Assembly (NCBI GenBank): GCA_964531325.1
Contig: CAZHCW010000005.1
Span: forward strand, 1-64,000
Direction of reading: 5' to 3'
DNA: 64,000 bases
Origin: UTCHB3 sp964531325
Lineage (GTDB): Bacteria > Bacteroidota > Ignavibacteria > Ignavibacteriales > Ignavibacteriaceae
Below are positions 26,206-34,535 of the stretch, piece by piece. Position 1 is the stretch's first letter. Each line of letters starts with the position of its first letter. Both the position numbers and the translations under genes were made by a program. The notes beneath the pieces are model-generated. The model made no database searches. It saw nothing but the letters and a program-made list of their open reading frames with translations, and was not told the origin of the DNA.

Positions 26206-27849
26206 ATGAACGCGAATGACCTGTTAAATAAATTAAAATCACCTGAAAACCTCGAAAGAGCTTTTATTTACGCATGTAACGAAAGAAGACACGACTATTT
26301 CCATGACCCCTTGGAGATTTTATGGTCAATTGCAAACAAAAAGTTACTTCTGTCTCAAATATCAGAAAAATTAGCAAATCCTCTCGAATATAAACAAGAT
26401 GCTTCCTTCGCTTATTTCCCTCCCAAAAGCGATATAACCTACCGCAGAATGATTTTCATTCCGATAAAAGATCTTGTGATTCGTTATGCTTTGGTAAATG
26501 TAATTGCTGAAGAGCTTGATTACCGGCTCCACAACCGCTGTTTCTCAAACCGTAAAACAAATGGACAAAATGCCTCTTTCAACCTGCTCCAGAAGTATGC
26601 AGAAACTTCGTGGCCCAATTTTGTGAACTGGCAGGCAGAATGCTCCGGCAACTACAGTATGATGCTTAAAGCGGATATCTCTTCCTTCTACGACTCCGTT
26701 TCTCACGACAACTTGTGCCGAATATTAGCAAAAAAATTAAAAATTCAGCTTAAATCCGATTTTATTAAGCTGTTCAGGTTAATTCTTAAAGTACCTGTCG
26801 CCTCATATTCTCATTTCGATAATTCAATCCAGGAAGCCGAAAAACTCTCACAGGGTTTGGTAACCGGATGTGGTACTGATGGCTTCCTCGCAAATATTTA
26901 TTTGATGGGTGTGGATGAAAAACTCAATTTTGAAGGAATTGAGTTTGGGAGATACACAGACGATATCCGAATATTTTCAAACGATCGTGGCAAACTTCAA
27001 AAGGCGATAATGGTCCTCCAGGAATCTCTCCTCGCCCTGGGGCTCAACCTCAACGCAGCTAAAACTGAACTCGCAACCAATCCTGAACAGATTGAAAAAA
27101 TGCGTTCTAAAATGCACGATGGATACGATTATTTCGAACCTGAAGATGAAACTGTTGTTAATAACATTATCGCTACCAAAACCGATAAACACTTTAGCGA
27201 CACTGAAAAATTTACAAATACATCAGTTATAGATAAAAAAAATGCCAAAGAATTTTGCAAGTTCCTTAGTGCCGATTCTTCAAATAAAAAAGCTTTTGAC
27301 AATCTGAAAAACCGTAAACTCTGGCAGGTGGAAACCCTCGGTAAAATTATCAGGGAATTTAGCGGAGCAAGCAAACACGCCACATGGCTTCTGATACAAT
27401 CTGCATTTTATGATGATATCCCAAACAAAGTCTCTGAAAAAGCCATGCAATTAATCGGCGAATTGTTAGTGGATCAGAATGTTAATTCGTATGCCCGTTA
27501 CAGAATTTTATACTGGATCGTAAAAGGGCACTTCAGGGGACCCGAAGGTACACCCTACATCAATGCATTCCTTCCCCATTCTGAGAAAGAACTCATCGAC
27601 CTTCTAAAAACTTATCTGGCAGAGCCGGCAATTGAGCTAAATCTTGTAGCGGTTTTAGCCCTGCGAAAATTAAAGTTTAGCAAAGAAATTATCGAACCAC
27701 TGGCAAAACAACACTGCATCAAACCATTGGCTGAACCTGTCAGAAATGCAATAAGTTACATCACTCCTTCTAAATCGATTCCTGCCCCCGAACCGGTATG
27801 GGTGGAAGACGATTTCGAGGACCCAACAAACTATCTGGATTATATCTGA
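26206..27849 (+). CDS. Abi/UG-like reverse transcriptase with C-terminal helical domain
   Basis: 547 residues. RT landmarks: motif A 'LKADISSFYDSVSH' (Asp157), motif B 'GLVTGCGTDGFLANIYL' (~225-241), and catalytic motif C RYTDDIRIF (Tyr250-Thr-Asp252-Asp253; Thr replaces the common Ala/Val). The last ~200 residues are helical, with a HEAT-like stretch ('AIELNLVAVLALRKLKF'), as in abortive-infection RTs (AbiA/AbiK type). No group II intron maturase, endonuclease or Cas1 domain is seen. RBS AAGGA precedes the ATG. Seven bases after the stop begins a TPR/cold-shock gene, so the two probably act together. No adjacent retron-like msr/msd fold was recognised. Phage defence is inferred from family and neighbourhood. 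Confidence 0.85.
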   Translation: MNANDLLNKLKSPENLERAFIYACNERRHDYFHDPLEILWSIANKKLLLSQISEKLANPLEYKQDASFAYFPPKSDITYRRMIFIPIKDLVIRYALVNVIAEELDYRLHNRCFSNRKTNGQNASFNLLQKYAETSWPNFVNWQAECSGNYSMMLKADISSFYDSVSHDNLCRILAKKLKIQLKSDFIKLFRLILKVPVASYSHFDNSIQEAEKLSQGLVTGCGTDGFLANIYLMGVDEKLNFEGIEFGRYTDDIRIFSNDRGKLQKAIMVLQESLLALGLNLNAAKTELATNPEQIEKMRSKMHDGYDYFEPEDETVVNNIIATKTDKHFSDTEKFTNTSVIDKKNAKEFCKFLSADSSNKKAFDNLKNRKLWQVETLGKIIREFSGASKHATWLLIQSAFYDDIPNKVSEKAMQLIGELLVDQNVNSYARYRILYWIVKGHFRGPEGTPYINAFLPHSEKELIDLLKTYLAEPAIELNLVAVLALRKLKFSKEIIEPLAKQHCIKPLAEPVRNAISYITPSKSIPAPEPVWVEDDFEDPTNYLDYI

Positions 27850-27856
27850 GAAAACC

Positions 27857-29125
27857 ATGACCGAACCAATCAATTATTTTGTGATTTACAAATCAAAAAA
27901 TTATTCAAAAATTGTTGCTGATCTGCTCCCCTCTGCACTCAACGGGGGAAAATTCGAATTAGTAAACCTGGGATTGCTCATTGATTCTCTAAACAAACTA
28001 AAAAAATTTGACCAGGCACTTGAGGTTGGTAAAAAGTTCATATCTGAAGTGAAAGGCAACAGTTTCGCAATGGGAAGTTTTTGTTATGCTGTCTATATGG
28101 CTAAATTTCTCCCTTTCATCAAAGATCAAAGTGTCAAATCCGAAACACTTAAAACTGCCGAGTGGCTCATTGAGCATGCGAAAAAAGACCCGGCGTATTT
28201 TATCTATATCAATCCACTGCTAATGGCAGCAGAGTATTATTTACTGGGACATAACTATGAACGCGTAAAACAGCTTATTGGAGATATTCTTCCCGAACAA
28301 TTGAAAACTGAACGGCCTGAAATCATGGTTGACGGAAAAAAGATTTTGTTAAAATCCGACAAAATGAAATTTCTTAAGTTGAAATATGATCTCGTAAAAG
28401 CAGAAAAAAACTTCCAATCGGCTCTGTCCTTAATCAATCAACTAATCGGAATTGATCCATGGGAAACATGGTATATAAGAGAAAAAGCTATCATTCTCGA
28501 TGAAACGGGACAACTTCAAGAATCCATGAACCATTATATGGAATTGATCTCAAAAAGGAAAGAATGGTTCCTCTATCACGAAGCCGCCAAAATTGCACTG
28601 AAAATGAACCGAACAAATGACGCACAAAAATTTTTCGCCAAAGCTTTTATTTTGGCTGATAAACAAAGTCCACACTTCACCTGGCGCCTCTTTGTAGATC
28701 TTGCAAACTTTTTAGAATCCACCGGCAAGGAGAAAGAAGCGAAGTGGCACCTCGACTATGTTTTCAACAGTGCACTTAGTGATGCCGGAAATAAACCTCA
28801 GGAGATGCTAAAATATTTTCATCTCTCAAGCTATAAACCCGACCCGAATCCCAACATCATCGACTTAAGAACTAAAATAATGAATTTTCATTCCGCTCGC
28901 CAATATGAGGGGAAACAATTGGAAGGTGTAATCTCAAAAATCATTAGAGGAGGAAAGTCGGGCTTTGTTTCCTCAGACGATAAAAGTTATTTTTTCTCAA
29001 CAAGAGATTTTAAAGGTAAATCACCAACCGAAGGTATGGCTGTAACATTCTACACCGAGACCAGAGTGAACCGGAACACCAACACTGAAGAGCTGCATGC
29101 AGTTGGGTTGGAAACCAAATCTTAA
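27857..29125 (+). CDS. TPR-like helical protein with C-terminal cold-shock (OB-fold) domain, RT partner
   Basis: 422 residues. Residues ~30-330 are amphipathic helix pairs of the TPR type (for example 'KKFDQALEVGKKFIS', 'ETGQLQESMNHYMELIS', 'NRTNDAQKFFAKAFIL'). The final ~65 residues match a cold-shock domain: 'LEGVISKIIRGGKSGFVSSDDKSYFF...GMAVTFYTE', with GFV and YFF in place of the RNP1/RNP2 aromatic motifs that bind single-stranded RNA or DNA. The gene follows the reverse transcriptase by 7 bases with no promoter visible between them. I infer a nucleic-acid-binding partner of the RT, perhaps handling its template or product. I do not recognise this gene pair as a named system. Confidence 0.75.
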   Translation: MTEPINYFVIYKSKNYSKIVADLLPSALNGGKFELVNLGLLIDSLNKLKKFDQALEVGKKFISEVKGNSFAMGSFCYAVYMAKFLPFIKDQSVKSETLKTAEWLIEHAKKDPAYFIYINPLLMAAEYYLLGHNYERVKQLIGDILPEQLKTERPEIMVDGKKILLKSDKMKFLKLKYDLVKAEKNFQSALSLINQLIGIDPWETWYIREKAIILDETGQLQESMNHYMELISKRKEWFLYHEAAKIALKMNRTNDAQKFFAKAFILADKQSPHFTWRLFVDLANFLESTGKEKEAKWHLDYVFNSALSDAGNKPQEMLKYFHLSSYKPDPNPNIIDLRTKIMNFHSARQYEGKQLEGVISKIIRGGKSGFVSSDDKSYFFSTRDFKGKSPTEGMAVTFYTETRVNRNTNTEELHAVGLETKS

Positions 29126-29140
29126 TTCTGTCCCTTTTGA

Positions 29141-29313
29141 TTTTCACTTAACATGTCACACCGCCGAGGCGGGTTAGGTTGCAACGCGATATCATCCATT
29201 TGCTACCCCTACAAAACCCATCCGGGGTTGTGGCATATTATGGGTTGTGAATATTGTTGGCGATCACAATCGTGAATATCTTTTTGCATCGTGAATATCG
29301 TGTTCCAACATTC
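29141..29313. repeat. 173-bp direct repeat, left copy
   Basis: This stretch recurs at 48642-48814 in the same orientation with one difference (A at 29176, G at 48677). It includes GTCACACCGCCGAGGCGGGT, an ATCCGGGGTTGTGG segment and ends in ATCGTGAATATCGTGTTCC. The two copies bracket the small-gene/CRISPR/Cmr region. Shortened inverted relatives lie at 34966-34999 and 35169-35236. No open frame is preserved. Confidence 0.92.
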
Positions 29314-29406
29314 TACCCCTACAAAACCTTCATCCGTGAAATCAGTGAAAAACCGCGTAACCATTCCCATCAGCGTCCCCCTTCCTCGTTTTATATATCC
29401 ATTTTC

Positions 29407-29433
29407 GGAAAAATTTGAAATCTTTCACTCTAT
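29407..29433 (+). promoter_or_regulatory. ECF-like promoter 1 (GGAA-N18-TCTAT)
   Basis: GGAA at 29407-29410 and TCTAT at 29429-29433 are separated by exactly 18 bases, within a longer conserved block that recurs upstream of three other genes here. The geometry resembles extracytoplasmic-function sigma promoters (GGAAC...TCTAA). The gene starts 37 bases later. Confidence 0.65.
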
Positions 29434-29470
29434 CAGGGTAGATGATTAACAACAATAACACGGAAACAAC

Positions 29471-29686
29471 ATGAAAAACATTATATCACAAATCAGCTCA
29501 CTTATCTTTCCAAAAAAGAGCACCGGCCAGAAAGTAATCGAGGTCGTTGATGTCGTCCTTAAAATTTCACTCTCAGTTTTAGTGGGGGCTCTGGAGATGG
29601 CAGCTGAAAAGAACAAAAAACCTTCACTCACTCAATCCATTGGCAACAAGATTGGTGCAGCTATCACATTCTTATTTAGAGTATAA
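29471..29686 (+). CDS. Small 71-residue protein, copy 1, unknown function
   Basis: 71 residues with a basic, amphipathic N terminus (KNIISQISSLIFPKKSTG), a hydrophobic/acidic helix (VIEVVDVVLKISLSVLVGAL), and a basic-hydrophobic C terminus (IGAAITFLFRV). It is 65/71 identical to the product of 31455-31670, and leader and downstream sequences are duplicated too. I do not recognise the family; a membrane-associating small stress protein is plausible. RBS CGGAAAC precedes the ATG. Confidence 0.7.
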   Translation: MKNIISQISSLIFPKKSTGQKVIEVVDVVLKISLSVLVGALEMAAEKNKKPSLTQSIGNKIGAAITFLFRV

Positions 29687-29706
29687 ATCATGAGTCTCTT
29701 ATTTTT

Positions 29707-29733
29707 GGAAAAAATTAAAACTTCCCACTCTAT
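29707..29733 (+). promoter_or_regulatory. ECF-like promoter 2 (GGAA-N18-TCTAT)
   Basis: GGAA at 29707 and TCTAT at 29729 have the same 18-base spacing as the other three copies. It lies between the 71-residue gene and the DUF1232 gene that starts at 29778. Confidence 0.65.
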
Positions 29734-29777
29734 ATCAGTAATTAACAAAACAATTATAAATACGAAAGTGTAACACA

Positions 29778-30074
29778 ATGCCATCATTCGACGAAATTAT
29801 CAGCTTCATTAAAAAATATGCTTCCAAATTAACCTTCACCAGGGATCTTGTAGCTCTCTATTATTGCATGATCGACCCGGAGGTTCCCGGTTGGGCTAAA
29901 GCATTAATCATTACAACAATTCTTTATGTACTTAATCCTTTTGATCTCATCCCAGATATGATTCCCGGTGGCTTGGTTGATGATGCAGGAATGGTAGTCA
30001 CCACGATTGCAACTCTTGCCGGTGTACTTAATGCAAGACATTATGAACTGGCTGACAACTATCTTTACGGATAA
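29778..30074 (+). CDS. DUF1232 (YkvA-like) membrane protein, copy 1
   Basis: 98 residues with the DUF1232 core: 'ALYYCMIDPEVPGWAKALIITTILYVLNPFDLIPDMIPG' then 'DDAGMVVTTIATL'. This pattern forms two membrane-associated helices around a conserved P-x-D-L-I-P-D turn. The molecular function of DUF1232 is unknown. The next gene starts four bases after the stop. Confidence 0.88.
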   Translation: MPSFDEIISFIKKYASKLTFTRDLVALYYCMIDPEVPGWAKALIITTILYVLNPFDLIPDMIPGGLVDDAGMVVTTIATLAGVLNARHYELADNYLYG

Positions 30075-30077
30075 AAA

Positions 30078-31312
30078 ATGAAAAAAGTGAAAATAATCTC
30101 CTTTGACTTGATAAGACAAAAAGATTTAAATGAATCTTTGGCAATCAGCTACCTGCTGGCTGATCTTATGGGTAGAGAAGGTTACAACACTGATTTCACA
30201 ATCGATCATCTCTCTTTTAATCTATATGATAACACTTCAACCCCCCTCTCTTTTTCAAATCTCGATCTGAACAGTCTGCTTGAATGTGACACCATAGCTA
30301 TAGGTGCCTATGTATGGAGCGACTACCTTACAAACCCCTTTATCGATTTTTTAAGAAAAGCCGGCTATCAAAACAAAATTGTCCTGGGTGGTTATCAGAT
30401 CAGCTACACAACACCAGATAAACTTGCTATTGACTATCCCGAATGCGATATTTTTATAACAGGTTATGCAGAATCAAGCATCTACGATGCCATTATGATG
30501 AAGAAACCCGCTACTCCCGTCATTCTGAGTTCAAAAGTTGATTTCGAAAAGATCTCATCTCCCTACTTACAAGGTGTAATTAAGATCAATGATGGTCAAC
30601 AAATGGTGCGCATGATTACCAAGAGGGGCTGTAAATTTGGATGCAAATATTGTGCTCATCGTGATCTGGTCGATAAATCAATCCACACCCACAATCTTTC
30701 CACAACTTTCGAAGAACTTTCCCTTTTCAGAATAAACAATGTAAAACGGGTTAACATCCTTGATCCCCTTTTTAACTTTGGCAATACCTATATTTCTGTG
30801 CTTGAGGAAATTGAAAGATTAAATTTTTCTGAAACCACATTTACATTACAAACTCGACCTGAATTGGTTCGTGGTGATGAAGGAATAAGATTCCTCGAAT
30901 TGGCTAAAAAAACAAATTCACACCTGGAATTTGGCATACAGACTATTCATAAAAATGAAGCTGATGCTATCGGAAGATACTCGAAGATCGAATCACTAAA
31001 ACCCGTCTTTGATCAATTAAACCGGTATAAAATCTCCTACGAAGCCAGTATCATATACGGCCTGCCAAACCAAACTTTCAGCTCTTTCACATCCACAATG
31101 GAAACTCTTCAAACTTTGGATTGAAAAAAATATGTGCCTACCCGTTAATGCTCCTAAAAGGAACTGAGTTATATGCTCAAAAAGACAAGTGGGGACTAAA
31201 AGAAATGCCGCTCGGTGACTACCAAATCCCAACCGTCTGCGAAAGCAACTCATTCTCTTATGATGAATGGACTATGATGGACAATCTTGCTTCAAAGCTG
31301 ATGATCAGTTGA
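30078..31312 (+). pseudogene. Cobalamin-binding-domain radical SAM protein, frameshifted
   Basis: The first frame (30078-31124) encodes 348 residues: an N-terminal Rossmann-like B12-binding-type domain ('DTIAIGAYVWSD...IVLGGYQIS...FITGYAESS') and a radical SAM barrel with the [4Fe-4S] motif GCKFGCKYC (C-x3-C-x2-C) near residue 185. It stops at ETLQTLD. The expected continuation, 'LKKICAYPLMLLKGTELYAQ', lies in another frame up to 31312. Adding one base after the GG at 31118-31119 restores 'TLGLKKICAYPLM', so a single-base deletion or sequencing error near an A7 run explains it. Intact length would be about 411 residues. The substrate is unknown. It is located between two copies of the 71-residue gene. 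Confidence 0.8.
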
Positions 31313-31362
31313 GACAACCTCTCTCGCAATTTCTCACCCAATCCCCGGAACATAATATAGCC
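31313..31362 (-). pseudogene. Remnant of the 81-residue membrane-protein gene
   Basis: On the minus strand this short stretch reads YIMFRGLGEKLRERLSQL. That matches the C-terminal YIMFWGLGEKLRERLSDW of the intact gene at 34536-34781, and about 50 bases are roughly 85% identical. No start or upstream part exists, so it is a fragment left by duplication or deletion. Confidence 0.65.
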
Positions 31363-31390
31363 CCCTTCCTTGTTTTATATATCGATTTTT

Positions 31391-31417
31391 GGAAAATTTT
31401 GAAATTCTTCACTCTAT
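31391..31417 (+). promoter_or_regulatory. ECF-like promoter 3 (GGAA-N18-TCTAT)
   Basis: GGAA at 31391 and TCTAT at 31413 are 18 bases apart, followed by CAGGGTAGATGATTAA as in copy 1. The second 71-residue gene begins 37 bases after TCTAT, the same distance as in copy 1. Confidence 0.65.
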
Positions 31418-31454
31418 CAGGGTAGATGATTAATAACAATAAAACGGAAACAAA

Positions 31455-31670
31455 ATGAAAAACATCTTCTCAACAATCAGCTCACTTATCTTCCATAAAA
31501 AGAGCACCGGTCAGAAAGTAATCGAAGTCCTGGATGTCGTTCTTAAAATTTCACTCTCCGTTTTAGTAGGAGCTCTGGAGATGGCGGCTGAAAAGAACAA
31601 AAAACCTTCATTAACTCAAGCCATTGGTAAAAAGATTGGTGCAGCTATCACATTCTTATTTAGAGTATAA
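31455..31670 (+). CDS. Small 71-residue protein, copy 2, unknown function
   Basis: Paralogue of 29471-29686 with six substitutions (I5F, Q7T, P14H, V26L, S56A, N59K). It has the same ribosome site and promoter block. Substitutions fall at both ends while the central helix is kept, which suggests selection on the protein rather than recent neutral copying. Confidence 0.7.
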   Translation: MKNIFSTISSLIFHKKSTGQKVIEVLDVVLKISLSVLVGALEMAAEKNKKPSLTQAIGKKIGAAITFLFRV

Positions 31671-31690
31671 ATCATGAGTCTCTTATTTTT

Positions 31691-31717
31691 GGAAAAAATT
31701 AAAACTTCCCGCTCTAT
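31691..31717 (+). promoter_or_regulatory. ECF-like promoter 4 (GGAA-N18-TCTAT)
   Basis: GGAA at 31691 and TCTAT at 31713 are again 18 bases apart. The promoter makes transcription start close to 31725, which argues for the downstream ATG at 31762 rather than 31726 as the start of the next gene. Confidence 0.65.
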
Positions 31718-31761
31718 ATCAGTAGATGGAAAAAGAAACAACAAACAAAACCGGAACTACA

Positions 31762-32133
31762 ATGCTTAACAATATAATGAAACAGATCAGCTCACTCGAC
31801 TTTAGCAAATATGCACAATTCTTCTCGAAAGAAAACTTCGATAAATTCATCGGCTCCTTTGGTTCAAAAATCAAGTTCCTCAGACCTCTCTTCGCTCTCT
31901 ATTTTGCAGCCATGGACCCTAAAACCCCTGTTTGGGCAAAGGCTCTCATTTTTGGAGTGTTGGGTTATGTGGTTTTACCGCTTGATCTCATTCCCGACAT
32001 GGTTCCAATAGCCGGTTTATCAGATGATGCCATCGCTGTTACTATCATGATCGGCCAGGCTGCAAACATAATTACCGAAGAACACTTCCAAAAAGCAGAC
32101 GAAACCATTCTCAAAATGTCAAAACGATTTTAA
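31762..32133 (+). CDS. DUF1232 (YkvA-like) membrane protein, copy 2
   Basis: 123 residues from ATG 31762, preceded by CCGGAACTACA, the same type of leader as its neighbours. The in-frame ATG at 31726 lies almost on the predicted transcription start. The core 'ALYFAAMDPKTPVWAKALIFGVLGYVVLPLDLIPDMVP' and 'SDDAIAVTIMIG' is DUF1232. It has an extra ~30-residue N-terminal part compared with the other copies. Confidence 0.85.
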   Translation: MLNNIMKQISSLDFSKYAQFFSKENFDKFIGSFGSKIKFLRPLFALYFAAMDPKTPVWAKALIFGVLGYVVLPLDLIPDMVPIAGLSDDAIAVTIMIGQAANIITEEHFQKADETILKMSKRF

Positions 32134-32160
32134 CAATAGAAAACAATTAAAGGTAACATT

Positions 32161-32460
32161 ATGCCAACATTCGAACAATTTTTCAGCTTCATTAAAAATA
32201 ACGCAGGAAGACTCCCTTTCGTAAGAGAGGCAGTTGCTCTCTACTTTTGTGCGGTTGATCCCGATGTCCCTTTGTGGGCTAAGGGACTTGCAGTGGGTGC
32301 TATTGTTTACCTTCTTATCCCCACTGATGCAATCCCCGACTTTATTCCTTTTGCAGGTTGGGCAGATGATGCCGGTGTAATCGCAAGTGCTATAGCAAGT
32401 ATCGGTGGAGCAATGAATCAAAAACATTTCCAACAAGCAGATCAATTTCTAAACAGTTAA
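32161..32460 (+). CDS. DUF1232 (YkvA-like) membrane protein, copy 3
   Basis: 99 residues: 'ALYFCAVDPDVPLWAKGLAVGAIVYLLIPTDAIPDFIPFAGWADDAGVIASAIA'. The usual D-L-I-P-D turn is DAIPD. Its N terminus (MPTFEQFFSFIK) resembles copy 1 (MPSFDEIISFIK), so these two are the closer pair. It lies 27 bases after copy 2, probably in one operon with it. Confidence 0.88.
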   Translation: MPTFEQFFSFIKNNAGRLPFVREAVALYFCAVDPDVPLWAKGLAVGAIVYLLIPTDAIPDFIPFAGWADDAGVIASAIASIGGAMNQKHFQQADQFLNS

Positions 32461-32475
32461 TAAAGGAACTAAACA

Positions 32476-32634
32476 ATGAATCCAATAAAACTTTTTTCTC
32501 AGTTTTTTGGTAAAAGTGTACCTTTTCTCATGATTCCAATCTTTACATTTCATTTCTATATAAAGCATGATGAAACTAAAAATGTTATGCTGTCCCTCCA
32601 GTATGCAGCAAGAAAAACACTTATCGGGTTTTAA
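32476..32634 (+). CDS. Small ORF (52 residues) after the DUF1232 genes
   Basis: ATG at 32476 with a good site (AAAGGAACTAAAC) 15 bases after the preceding stop. The product starts MNPIKLFSQFFGKSVPFLMI, has a hydrophobic/aromatic middle, and ends RKTLIGF. It looks like the last gene of the DUF1232 operon. No family recognised, and it could be non-functional. Confidence 0.45.
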   Translation: MNPIKLFSQFFGKSVPFLMIPIFTFHFYIKHDETKNVMLSLQYAARKTLIGF

Positions 32635-32874
32635 AAGATATCAGTATATCATTAAGCTTTTACAAGTTCTTTTATCTTAAACATAGATTCAAACACTCCC
32701 ATCGATTCCAGCGCAACTAATATCTTTTTCTATTAAAAACTTGTAATAAAAATTCTTTTAATCTGCGGCGGGTATCGTCGTCCCCACCTTCCGGCACCTT
32801 CCAAATTTGTTTAAGAACACGCAATCCATTATTTTCCCCCTTCATTATCTCCTCATTTGGAAAAGAAGGTTTCT

Positions 32875-34416
32875 ATGCCAAATCATCACTTGATACTCAT
32901 TCTTGGTAAAGGACAAACCGTACTCAACCCGGAGTTCGGTAAAAAATACAGAAAAGCCATTTATTCAACCGATAATTTCAAAACAGGCTATGTTACACCG
33001 TTTGTTGGAGATGCAATTATTAACCAATCCGGCTCAAAATACACCCATGTGCACATTCTTGGTACAAAAAATTCTATGTGGGATACCTTATTTGATGAAA
33101 TTGCCGCAGAAAGTTTAAATGATGAAATTCTTGAGAAAGCTGAAAAACTTGCTTATGTAATTAAAGAGGAAACAACCTCACCTGAGGATCTGGTGGAAGT
33201 GTCGAAACTTTACGGGGAAACTCATGGTGTAAAGGTATTTTCATACATTATACCGGTCAGCGAAAATGATGATGATTCAATGGCAATTTTTAACAAAATC
33301 ATGGAGCTGAACGAGATCGAAGAGAAGGACACAATTTCAATTGATATCACTCATGGACTTCGATATCAACCACTGTTCCTACTGACAGGATTTGAATATT
33401 TCTCAAAGCTTAAAAAAGTAAAAATGGGTGATATCTTCTATGGTGCACTGGAATTAAGCAACTTTAATGTTGATGAGGCAGCTATAACCAAAAAACAAGG
33501 TAAAATCGATCTTTCAGAAATCAAACTCAATACAAGAGGTAGCGGGACTCCAAAAAAGGATTCAATTTCCCTTGCCGAAATCCAAAGTTTTAAGATCATC
33601 AACAAAATGTTCGAAGCAATTAATGCTGCTAATCTTTTCGTAAAATTTGGTAAAACCGACTTGTTGCTGCAACTTGAACCTCTAAAAAAAAGGGAAAAAC
33701 TGTCCAGAAAACTCCTGGAATTTGATTACAGAATTCAACTTGCGAGCCTTGATAATATCAAAGGTAAAAGTAAAGAATTGTTAAACGAAATTGCAGAAGA
33801 ACTCAATACTGCCAACTCACAAATCGATCGATTACTGTTGGAATCAATTAGTCAGCTCCCAAACAGAATAAACAAGCAAAGTAATGAGCTATTTGCATCT
33901 TTAGATATATGCAGTTTTTATATCGAATCGGGGATGTATAATAATGCAGCTTTGGCTACATTTGATGTCATGTTGCGATATGTGTCCGATGTTTTTGACA
34001 AAAATCTGGGAAATAAGGACTCACAAAATTTTATAAAGAAATTCCTATTGAAGAGTATTAAAGAATATCCTCACTTTTCAGGTATAAATACAACAATGCT
34101 GAAATTGAGTAAAATTAGAAACTCTTTTGCTCACACAACCATTACTGTGAAGGATACAATTAATTCAGTTAGCGAAATTAAGGAAGCGTTTAAGGTAATC
34201 CGGTCCGCTATTCAACAGGATATCTTTAAGGATTATTCAAATAGCCATACTATGGGCAAAAAGAAAAGCAAACAAAAAAAGATAAAAGAACAGAAGGGTG
34301 ACCCAAAAATAAGGGCTATACTTGCGAATTATAAATTGGATTCCGAAGCATTTACGGAAACTCCTCCAACTCAGAATGATGAACTGTTTTCAGAAATTCC
34401 AAAGCCGACTGAATAG
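32875..34416 (+). CDS. CARF-HEPN CRISPR ancillary RNase (Csx1/TM1812-like)
   Basis: 513 residues from ATG 32875 (GAAGG five bases upstream). The N-terminal ~200 residues form a TM1812/Csx2-type CARF domain: 'HHLILILGKGQ', 'YTHVHILGTKNSMWDTL' and 'ISIDITHGLRYQPLFLLTG' (~155-172). The C-terminal half is helical with the HEPN RNase motif RNSFAH (Arg415-x4-His420). A Lys-rich tail follows. It should bind cyclic oligoadenylate made by Cas10 and degrade RNA non-specifically. It lies on the opposite strand on the far side of the array from the cmr operon but is the obvious effector partner. Confidence 0.87.
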   Translation: MPNHHLILILGKGQTVLNPEFGKKYRKAIYSTDNFKTGYVTPFVGDAIINQSGSKYTHVHILGTKNSMWDTLFDEIAAESLNDEILEKAEKLAYVIKEETTSPEDLVEVSKLYGETHGVKVFSYIIPVSENDDDSMAIFNKIMELNEIEEKDTISIDITHGLRYQPLFLLTGFEYFSKLKKVKMGDIFYGALELSNFNVDEAAITKKQGKIDLSEIKLNTRGSGTPKKDSISLAEIQSFKIINKMFEAINAANLFVKFGKTDLLLQLEPLKKREKLSRKLLEFDYRIQLASLDNIKGKSKELLNEIAEELNTANSQIDRLLLESISQLPNRINKQSNELFASLDICSFYIESGMYNNAALATFDVMLRYVSDVFDKNLGNKDSQNFIKKFLLKSIKEYPHFSGINTTMLKLSKIRNSFAHTTITVKDTINSVSEIKEAFKVIRSAIQQDIFKDYSNSHTMGKKKSKQKKIKEQKGDPKIRAILANYKLDSEAFTETPPTQNDELFSEIPKPTE

Positions 34417-34535
34417 AATCCGTTATATAAATCTTTAACCAGATTCTACCCTTTTTATTTAATCTTTTGAGGCAATCGCTCAAATATTGTTGATTCCCGG
34501 TTTAATCCCGGGCAGCAGTTTTAAGAGTAATTGTT

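Noticed and set aside
29141..29313. 173-bp repeat interpreted as an insertion sequence or as the RT's ncRNA.
   Set aside because: No transposase, no terminal inverted repeats or target duplication seen, and the second copy lies far from any RT. Reported only as a repeat.
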